Assembly (NCBI RefSeq): GCF_017654505.1 | Contig: NC_054553.1 | Span: forward strand, 13,412,549 to 13,476,548 | Source: Polyodon spathula | Lineage: Eukaryota; Chordata; Actinopteri; Acipenseriformes; Polyodontidae | DNA: 64,000 nucleotides | Reading direction: 5' to 3' | In this document: piece by piece, positions 53,837 through 64,000 of the stretch | Numbering within the stretch: the first letter of the stretch is position 1 | How the letters are laid out: each line of letters begins with the position of its first letter | Made by a program: the position numbers and the translations under genes | The notes under the pieces: model-generated | Database searches by the model: none | The model's input: the letters and a program-made list of their open reading frames with translations, nothing else | Told to the model about the DNA's origin: nothing

Positions 53837-54754
53837 ACATTAAAATATATTACTTCTTGCATAAGTACATTATTTTACTCTGTAAAAAAACTATTAAATC
53901 AATTCCTGTTCATAAATAGGCAGTGATCTCAAGTCTAGAAAGAGGAAAGATTAGTCTTTCACAAAACAAAAAAAAAAATACACATTAGGTATCCAAAATC
54001 TGTCAGGTCGCTTTCTGTATAATCCATAAACTGGCAGGTTGTTTTCTGAATGAAAAGCCATGTCAGAAATGCATTTTATGGCATTTTGTTTTACCCCAGC
54101 CCTGCCCAAGTCATCGTCCTTCTGTACATCCCTAGTTTATAGAAGGAGGCCAGCATGTCGATCAATTGCCCACAGAATATTTTGATGCAAAATTGCAGCC
54201 CCAAAAAGAGAATCATGAATGTTCTTGTTATGTTATGTTGCAGACATACAGTCCCATCTAAGCCTGTGATCCTGTAGAATACAGTGCTGTATGTTTGTGT
54301 TTTTGAATCCTCATTTTAATTTAAGTACCCTTGGGGCTCAGAGTTCAGTAACAGCCCTAGAGATCCCAGTCTTTCCAATACAGCTCATCAGCTGTGCTTT
54401 TATCCTCACAATCACTGGAATACCGCTGCTGCAAAGGAAGAGAGAGCGAGTGGCTTTGAGCTATCTGCAGCAGAGAGCTCCTGTGCTTCAGTACCCTGAT
54501 CTCACCGCAAGGCACCAGTGACAATAGAGGGGTGAGTAAGCATCTAACACCATGGGTAACAGGTTGTAGCAGGTACCACAGCTCCTTCCTCTTCACTGGG
54601 ACACTTTGTCACAAACAGCTTTGTCTCAGATAAGCAGAACCGTGGATAGAGTGGACTCTACACCATTGATCTATACATGGGGCGGAACATGCTATGATGC
54701 TATGATGTTTTAATACATTAAGTTAGTAATGTATAACATATAAAGATAGGCTCC
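53837..54754. other. Unassigned sequence
   Basis: No gene or repeat was recognised. Confidence 0.3.
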
Positions 54755-54759
54755 GTCCT

Positions 54760-55780
54760 TGTAACCAGGATGTCTGTAGTGGTGACGTCAGACCCAGAAG
54801 AACACAGAAACCAAAACACGTAATGGCGGTGAAACTGCGAAGCTACGGCGTACAGCGTTTTATTAAATAATAAACAAACAAAATATTTAAACAAAACACA
54901 CAACTGAAAATAAAGGGCGCGTTGGCCAAACAGACAGACAAAATGATGCAAAACGGACGTGGATGAACCCAACAAACAAGTCCTAGCCAGCACGTTGTAG
55001 CAATTGTTATATTTTTAAATTGACTCTCCTCTCTCTCACCCGTTCTCCACTTCCCGAACACACATGCAGTACAAACATGCTGCTTTTATGCAGCTGTACT
55101 GAGACTCGATTGCTAACACTATGTAACACAATTTTTGTTCCTGGGTAGTAAGTGTTATTTCCTAATTGCTTATGCCTCAAAAGTATAGAAAATGGCTATT
55201 ATTCCCCACAGACTTTGCTTTTGTGACCAGGACAGTGATATTTAAAAATATCACTATTTCCAATGGGAAAACGCGCAAATGTGTGTCTTTTCGTTCACAT
55301 AAGGTCAGAAAAAAACAACATATGAATCCAAATTAACATGTATTTATACTAAAGTAATACAAAAATGACTACAAAAGATTTAGAAGTGAGTAGTTTTTCG
55401 AGATTTACGATTATACTGTAAATACAGTATATTTTCAATACTTTTGAGGCATAAGCAATTAGGAAATAACGCTTACTACCCCCGAACAAAAAAAATAGAT
55501 AAATTTGTTACACGGTGTAATCAATCATTCAATTGGAGTCTCGGTACAACTGCACGTGAATTAATAAAAGTGCAATTCCCCATGCTCACATATTAATACA
55601 TTTTACCTGCATGTGAAGTGCTGTGCAATCCTCGTGCCTAAATACAAATATACATTTTAAACACTTGTGCTCATAACCCATATTTATAGCCTGTGTATTT
55701 TATACATAAACACCAACATTAACACACTACATACAACATAAAACACTAATAAACATAAAGGGGCGGGACACTCTGCCACA
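54760..55780 (-). mobile_element. Solo LTR (gypsy-type) carrying a nested MITE
   Basis: TGTAACCAGGATG to CACTCTGCCACA, flanked by exact GTCCT copies (54755-54759 and 55781-55785). A MITE with its own target duplication occupies 55114-55520; without it the LTR is about 617 bp, close to the 630 bp of the relative at 9144-9773. On the - strand a TATA-like CTGCATAAAAGC (about 55082-55093) is preserved. Confidence 0.9.
55117..55517. mobile_element. MITE, PIF/Harbinger-type (TAA target duplication)
   Basis: The termini CACTATGTAAC and, inverted, CACCGTGTAAC continue into a nearly matching block of about 70 bp (GTTATTTCCTAATTGCTTAT in both). They are flanked by TAA on each side (55114-55116 and 55518-55520). 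Removing the insert plus one TAA restores the LTR sequence seen in relatives (GATTGCTAATCAATC). The 3-bp TWA duplication fits PIF/Harbinger. 401 bp, no coding sequence. Confidence 0.85.
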
Positions 55781-55804
55781 GTCCTTCAAAAGCCCTACGC
55801 ATAT

Positions 55805-56090
55805 AAAGAGGGGTTCTGTCATTGAGGAGACCCAACAAATGAAGAGGGGTCACCGTCTCTGAGATGACCCAATATACGAAGAGGCTCGCGAACCAGAAAA
55901 AAAAACATTGATTAGTAATATTAACTCATAAAAGAGGTTCCGACACTTCAATGGCCCAACATGTGCAGTAGGGGGATTCCATCGCTGAGCATACTCGACA
56001 TACAGGAGGGGTGCCACCGTCTTTGAGGTGACTTTACATACAAAGCAGAGCACCGTCGCTGAGGTTACCCAACATATGAACAGGCTAGTG
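55805..56090. repeat. Degenerate minisatellite, unit about 37 bp
   Basis: The recurring unit is GAGGGGTCACCGTCTCTGAG followed by a GACCCAACATACGAA-like end, about 6-7 copies (starting near 55808, 55843, 55880, 55932, 55967, 56006 and 56043). One copy is interrupted by an AT-rich insertion at about 55896-55930. Confidence 0.7.
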
Positions 56091-58209
<2,119 letters not shown>

Positions 58210-58892
58210 TATTTTAAACCCAGACTTATTGGTCACATGTTTCTGGTAATTAAGGCTACAATTAGCTGTCCTAGCATTTCTGTAATCCATCTCTAGCTAC
58301 TGCTTTTAGTATGTCCACAAATGACTATTGAGACTCCGGGAACCAACACAGTACAAGAAGATTGATAACATGCAAAGTAAACCTGTGCAGCAACATTGCT
58401 CGGCCTATTCTTTACACACTCAATTTAAATATCATGCTTAATTAATTTTTTTTCAATGCGTTAAACACTTAGTATGCAGCTTACCTGAAGCGCTAATTAT
58501 TAAAATTAAAACAATTACTTTAATTGTATATGAGGGGCACAGAGATATAAATCTTCCTTAGTTTACATTATTCAAATTTTTTCCTAATTTCATATTTTCT
58601 GCTGGCATGGTCTAGTTTGGATTTCCTTCTTGGTTAGGATACAGAAGTATTATAATGTATTACAAAAAAAAACAAAAACAAAAAAAAACGGGAAAATTCT
58701 AAAATGATACATCTTATTGATATGCAGACTGTAATGATAATTATTTTTGACATGTGGGGAAGAGGTAATAATTTGATGTAGGTTTCAAGATGATTAGATC
58801 CCTTGTAATGCCCTGTCTGGACACTTTTGTCTTAGTCCAGAATCATTTTAGCTAATTAAAAACAAATACAGGAACTGCTCTAATGACCAATC
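58210..58892. other. Unassigned sequence containing repeat copy 2
   Basis: No gene was recognised. 58324-58480 is the diverged relative of 13201-13357 in the same orientation. Confidence 0.45.
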
Positions 58893-59262
58893 CTTTTTCA
58901 TATGTAGACTGCAGTAGTAGTAATAATCTGGATTAGGTTTAAAACAGTTCTTTTTCAAATGTAGACTATAGTAATAATCTGGGGTAGGTTTAAGACAGTC
59001 TTTTTTCATATGTAGACTATAGTAATAATCTGGGGTAGGTTTAAGACAGTTCTTTTTTCATATGTAGACTATAGTAATAATCTGGGGTAGGTTTAAGACA
59101 GTCTTTTTTCATATGTAGACTATAGTAATAATCTGGAGTAGGTTTAAGACAGTTCTTTTTTCATATGTAGACTATAGTAATAATCTGGAGTAGATTAAGA
59201 CAGTTCTTTTTCATATACAGACTATAGTAACAGTAATAACCTGGGGTAGGGTTAAGACGATC
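58893..59262. repeat. Minisatellite, unit about 52 bp, about 7 copies
   Basis: The unit is TTTTTTCATATGTAGACTAT continuing AGTAATAATCTGGGGTAGGTTTAAGACAGT. Central copies are nearly identical and the outer copies at each end are diverged, the usual sign of homogenisation in the middle. Confidence 0.93.
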
Positions 59263-60587
59263 GTGCTCGTTTTAGTGGCCGGTCCGTACAGGAAAGATCT
59301 TCAGAGCTATGACTGGATATACATACTTTACCCCGATCACAGGGAAAATAAAGAAGTCAATGATGCACTTTTGAGAATGTTGAAATACGTTCAAGTGCTA
59401 AGGAAATGTTTTTAGAGCTGTTTTACCTTTTAAGGGTTAGTTGATGGAAACATTGAAAGGTCATTAATTTCCAACAAATTGGATTTGGCAAGAGATTGAG
59501 GAATTCTCATTAAACTTACTGCAGGAAATGTGACTGGATACCAACATTCAGTAGACTGCAAAAACTTGTGAATAATGCCACACAAACCATATATTGTGAA
59601 ATGATATATCTCTATATCTATGAAATATTATACCATATATTATTTAACTCATATTTACAGTGAACCAGTTTTATTAGCACTTAGTGTTGGTTCTTTTTAT
59701 AGATGGAATATCACAGCAACACCTGACATAACACTGTCAATAGAGTGATCCCATACTCTCCATAACTCTGGCTAAAGAATGTCGTAACCATGTTTTGTCA
59801 CAATAGGGCAAGCTTTTCTCTAAATATTTAATAAATATACAGTGCAGCACATCCACAACTGCAGAACCCTGGGATACGCATCCCTTGTGGGAACAGTAAA
59901 AAAACCCAGTGGAATCAGAGCAGATTCCCCAGTTAATTCATTTAAATACCAAGAATGTTATACTTTAATAGCATGAAATGTTTAAAGTTGGGAAATAAAT
60001 GGGGTGGTGCAGTCTTCTTGAAAATCTTTCAAAACGAAGTTTATAGTAATTTCTCATTTTACATGTCCAGATTATTAAATATTTTTGCAAGAGTACCGCA
60101 AAGGTTATTACAGAATGCATCTTGCTACTGTGAAATGGGGCAAAAGACAAACCAAAATATTGCTCTCCCCTTTAAAGTGTGATTCTTCACTTTAAAATTG
60201 GGAGACCTGTTAAAAGTGCTATGGAATCACTTAGCACAATACACGAGATGGCTGGTATTAATGTTAGGACACCATAACAGCAGTCATTATCCCAATGTGG
60301 TCGGTCAGTCTGTGTCTTTCTTCTGGCCTGTATCTCTGATCAGATGCTGTCAGTCTCAATTGCACACTATCTATCTTTCTTTTTACTTTGTGTTTGTAAT
60401 GTAAGCGGAACCCATTCAGAATTTAAACATACATTGATCACCACTAATCCAGGTCTACATAGTGTTACATTAGGTCAGGTAGAGTAGCACAAGACTACTG
60501 TCAATTATTATCTGAGCAAAACTAATAGGCACCCTCATAGGTCTTTTCAGTACTGCTGTATAAAGCTGTGTTCCTACATTGCTGTTT

Positions 60588-60591
<4 letters not shown>
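59263..60591. other. Unassigned sequence
   Basis: No gene or repeat was recognised. Confidence 0.3.

Positions 60592-60635
<44 letters not shown>
60592..60635. repeat. (ATT)n microsatellite
   Basis: About 14 ATT units, next to a LINE/SINE tail. Confidence 0.95.
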
Positions 60636-60637
<2 letters not shown>

Positions 60638-60648
60638 AATAGTGATGT

Positions 60649-60697
60649 AATTATTATTATTTAGCAGAAACTTTTATCTAAAGCGACTTACAGAAAT
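60649..60697 (-). mobile_element. L2-type LINE or SINE 3' tail
   Basis: TTATTATTATTTAGCAGAAA then CTTTTATCTAAAGCGACTTA is the complement of the well-known tail GTAAGTCGCTTTGGATAAAA then GCGTCTGCTAAA shared by fish L2 LINEs and the SINEs they mobilise. The element body to the right is not recognisable. Confidence 0.65.
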
Positions 60698-60925
60698 TTA
60701 AAAAAAGTATATAAATTACAGGCCATATAAATGCAAAACAAACACATATATACAATATATCCAAAATAAATATAAATAAAGGAAAATACAAAAAGATACA
60801 TAAATAGGAATTTACAAATAAAGATTAACTAATTGGGTTGTGTATAGAAATTTCAAAACAATTATCCCAATCGAAATCATGTATTACACAGGTTATAGCA
60901 AGCAAAGCAATACATTTATTGTATT

Positions 60926-61399
60926 GCACAGGATTGCACTGCACTTCACGTACAGGTAAAATGTAATATGTGAGCACGGGGAATTGCACTGAGTAAATTC
61001 ATGTGAAGTTGTACCGATACTCCAATTGAATGATTGAGTAGCAATCGAGTCTCAGTATAGCTGCATAAAAGCAGCATGTTTTCACTCACTCGAGGTTGTG
61101 TGTTCGTGAGTGGAGAATGGGTGTGGTGAGGAGAAAGTAAAAAAGTAAAATAATTGATTTCACTCACCATCTTTTTCTGTTCGTCCGCTGTTTGTTAGTG
61201 TCTGTTTCGTGTAGTGTTAATCCTTTTTGTTTGTCTCTTTATTTTGGCCTCAAGTGCTGTGTGCTGTTTTTTTGTTTAACCTTTTATTTTCTATCTGTTT
61301 GATTATTAAACTGCACATCAGCGCCTTCACCATTGATGTCAGACCAGAAACGTTCCTGTTTCTGGTCTGACATCACCCACTGCAGCAGTCTATGTGACA
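60926..61399 (+). mobile_element. 5'-truncated gypsy-type LTR with terminal hairpin
   Basis: From about 60926 (CAGGATTGCACTGCACTTCA) the sequence matches the complement of the LTRs at 54760-55780 and 9144-9773. It includes a TATA-like GCTGCATAAAAGCAGC (about 61060-61075) and ends TATGTGACA at 61399. The first 100 or so bases are missing. Near its 3' end a perfect 17-bp inverted repeat (61335-61351 and 61358-61374) with a 6-base loop duplicates the GATGTCAGACCAGAAAC motif that is single in the other copies. Confidence 0.75.
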
Positions 61400-62378
61400 G
61401 GGCCTCAGGCTAGCTACCTGTGGAAATGACTACAGTTCTGTCTCTTAGTGCTTTTCCCTGCTTGTGTCAAATTGTATAAACTCCTAATAACTGTTGCTCT
61501 ACTGCTGAATGTATATACTTCTCCTGTATCAAAATCTACAGAAAAAAAATGTAAAATAATTAAAATGTGACTTTGAGTTTATTCCCCTTTGAAACTTTTT
61601 GTTTCTGACATTGCATTATGAGACTGTAAATTGTAGTATTCTTCTGATAAGCTCATCACTGACTTATAAAACCTGAGTACATTGAGAATGAAAGAGATGC
61701 AGAGATGTTGCTTGGATTACATTTTATTCACATTACAGAAACTTAGAAAAGAGCTGGGAAAATGTTACCCCATATGTTGCTTTCACACACACACTTTTAA
61801 ATCAATATAAAAAGGTAGGCTTTGATTGTTACTGAAACGTCTATGGCTATTGCATCACCCTATAGAATAAACTACTTTTGCTTCATAAACTTGAATGAAA
61901 CCTGCTGAATAATGCTACATTAACATATTGAATTATGTACCGCTTTGTAGTTTTCTATATACTTCACGAAAAACTATCAAATTGAAAAATGTGACATTTC
62001 GAAATCTAACATGAAATACTGTACTACTATTATGGCTTCTGGTAGACTTTTGAGATACCATTTTGATTACATTATGTTAAATAAAAGATCTAAATTGTAT
62101 TCAGAAAGTTTTTTTTTTTAATTATTATTATGTCTCAATTCTAAATTTCTAGGTGATGTAAAATTTATGGCTGTAATTTGGAGTTTATAAAATTTGTCAC
62201 CAGCACGTAGTGTACAAACTCTGGCACCAATACCTGGTATGAGATCACAGCACCTGTGTCATGTGACTTCCTGACAACCTGACACACCCTAAACCAAACG
62301 TTAGCAGAGTCCAACTTCCACACCACTGCACCAATGAGAACGTTTGAAGCTGGACAGTCTACATCTTTACTAGAGCTT
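61400..62378. other. Unassigned sequence
   Basis: No gene or repeat was recognised. The - strand frame 62165-62434 partly overlaps the candidate coding stretch in another frame. Confidence 0.3.
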
Positions 62379-62606
62379 CTACTCCTCAAGGGGAGAGAAC
62401 TGCAAAGAAGCATAGAGTCTCCGAAGCACCTCAAGCAATGACATGACAGCCACTCCCTCAGGGCTGGGGTGTGGTAACAGACTAATCAGCTGGCAGAATA
62501 GAAAACGCTGAGGGGAACCGTAAACCTGAAGAACACACAGGTACAGAGCAACACACCTCACTGCCTCACTCTCCTTAAGACAACACAATCCTGCTAAAAC
62601 CTTCAC
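62379..62606 (-). pseudogene. Unidentified coding-like stretch, possibly one exon
   Basis: The - strand frame of 75 codons has non-random composition: alternating Leu/Val-rich helices (AVRCVALYLCVLQVYGSPQR, FLFCQLISLLPHPSPEGVAV, then SLLEVLRRLYASLQ). This recalls HEAT/armadillo-type helical repeats, and it ends FSPLEE at a TAG codon. It has synonymous-looking codon use and fewer A/T runs than its surroundings. TTCTTCAG at about 62530 and TTTTAG at about 62594 (both - strand) could be splice acceptors. No donor site or further exons are evident. I do not recognise the protein; it could be a last exon, an isolated exon of a larger gene or a retrocopy fragment. Confidence 0.3.
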
Positions 62607-64000
62607 ACAGCTTTAACTAGGATTTCATTCAACTTTCTTTTTAGGATTTTTATCTTCCACAATTTTCACTTTTGCAAGTCTGAAAGGTAAATGGAGTTTT
62701 ACGTTCTTGTTTCCCTTTGTGTATTCTTTACTGTGGTTAATGGTTCCTTGTGCTGCATTGTTGAAGGTAATGACAGGTTTAAACTTGTTGTATTTGTCAG
62801 GTATGTTTACCTAAAGGGAGTGCCAGGGTTATGGTGTGTCACATTACAGCAGTGTGTAGATTCAACGTATAATTTAATGATAGTTTCTACACTTTTGTGG
62901 TTGTATACTGATGTATACTGACTACATACAGGTATATTATTCCTGTTGAAATTGCACATAGTTTTCAAATCCTTCATTCAAATGCATTGTAAGCGGGGGT
63001 GGGTTGAACAGCATGTTTCGTTTTGTTGTGCTTTAGGAATTTCAATAATGTGAATACTGTGTGTGTATGGTGAGGAAGGGAGTGGGCTCACCTCTCCTTG
63101 CATTTGACTCTGTAGTAGCCCCCTCCCCCCCAGAAATACAAATAATTGAAGAGCAGTGACAAGGTAATGATGCGATTTTACATCTTCATGACGTTACCTA
63201 GGAAATTGAAAGAAAAGATTTTTAGGTTTGAATCAGGGTATCGTGGACAGACAATGAATAAGGCTGCATTGATTTTTTTTTTTTTTACCCTTCAAAATAC
63301 AATTACATTAACTACACTATTACTCTGCTGTGCATTTCTTACTTTATTTAATACAGAAACTAACAACAAAATTAACGTAAGCGCATGAAGTAAGTATTAT
63401 TAAACTACAGTGTAACATGTAATTTTAGGATTGATAAAATAATATAGGAACATAATTACATCTTTTATTTAACATCTTGTAATCATGTAATGAAAATAAG
63501 TCTATCACAAGCCATAATCGGAGTACAATATTTCATGTTAGATTTTGTAATGTCACGTTTTAAAATGTCAGGTTTTCGTTAAGTAAATTGAAAACTACCA
63601 CACGTATTGCAATTCAACATGTCAACATAACATTATTCAGCAGATTTCATTCGACTTTATGAAGCAAAATGAGTTCATTCTATAGGATGATGCTAATCAG
63701 TGAAATTTGAGTGGCCCAATCAGTGAAAACAAAGAAATGATAACTTGCAACACCCGAGATTTTTTAGTATCAAAACAGAAAATAAAAGGCCTATTTTCTG
63801 TCTCATAACATTCTGGAAGATGGCATTTGTTACAGTAATTGTCAACAGGAAAACCTTTTCCTAACCTGTGGAGTTTATACTGTAGTTTCATCAGAGACGT
63901 CCTGACTCATTGGAAAGCAAGCATTCACAGAGGAAAAATAGAGGATTTCACCTTCTTGCGCCCAGTCCATCCACTAGCATTAGAGCTCATAGGCTGCAGT
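62607..64000. other. Unassigned sequence
   Basis: No gene or repeat was recognised. A C-run (about 63120-63131) and a T-run (about 63272-63285) are the only low-complexity tracts. Confidence 0.3.

Noticed and set aside
58895..59262. CRISPR-like array
   Set aside because: The copies are contiguous tandem units with no unique spacers, in vertebrate DNA.

Overview
The window is vertebrate, intron-rich, AT-rich genomic DNA packed with transposable elements. The one gene I can name with confidence is the 3' end of doublecortin (dcx) on the + strand: four coding exons at 19075-19177, 23486-23590, 29524-29618 and 30521-30577. They join in frame to 119 C-terminal residues and a stop codon. The upstream exons (N-terminal DC domain and most of the C-terminal DC domain) are not visible, so positions 1-19074 are read as intron of the same gene. 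The repeat content (several Tc1/mariner families, a CR1/L2-like LINE with an AACATAAG 3' tail, tRNA-derived SINEs, Ty3/gypsy-type LTRs, PIF/Harbinger, hAT and possibly piggyBac relics) points to a ray-finned fish, possibly a non-teleost such as a sturgeon. That placement is inference from memory of repeat types, not a measured result.

Layout. 1-2.7 kb: unassigned sequence with a degenerate minisatellite. 2.7-12.8 kb: a dense nest of Tc1 fragments, LTRs, a SINE and (TA)n tracts. 12.8-19 kb: quieter intron holding a PIF/Harbinger relic. 19-30.6 kb: the four dcx exons; the introns hold a LINE relic, a SINE and a possible piggyBac end. 30.6-40.9 kb: dcx 3' UTR and downstream DNA with two MITEs, long microsatellites and a deleted LINE. 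40.9-47.6 kb: nested elements, namely a hAT element interrupted by an LTR element, then a young short LTR retrotransposon with identical LTRs inside a Tc1 relic, then a nearly intact Tc1. 49.8-56.1 kb: a 45-bp minisatellite, a PIF/Harbinger-like element with a 114-bp near-perfect palindrome, two solo LTRs (one carrying a MITE) and a 37-bp degenerate minisatellite. 58-61.4 kb: (AT)n, a 52-bp minisatellite and a truncated LTR. 62.4-62.6 kb: one unidentified stretch on the - strand that looks like coding sequence.

I found no CRISPR array, operon, rRNA or functional tRNA gene. The strongest results are dcx and several insertions whose boundaries are set by target-site duplications: 5 bp for LTRs, TAA for the MITE, 8 bp for hAT and TA for Tc1. 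These allow a relative insertion order to be read. No previously undescribed biological system is evident. The most unusual structures are the palindrome at 51.6-51.9 kb, the short LTR element at 43.3-44.9 kb, and an old repeat pair shared between 13.2 kb and 58.3 kb.
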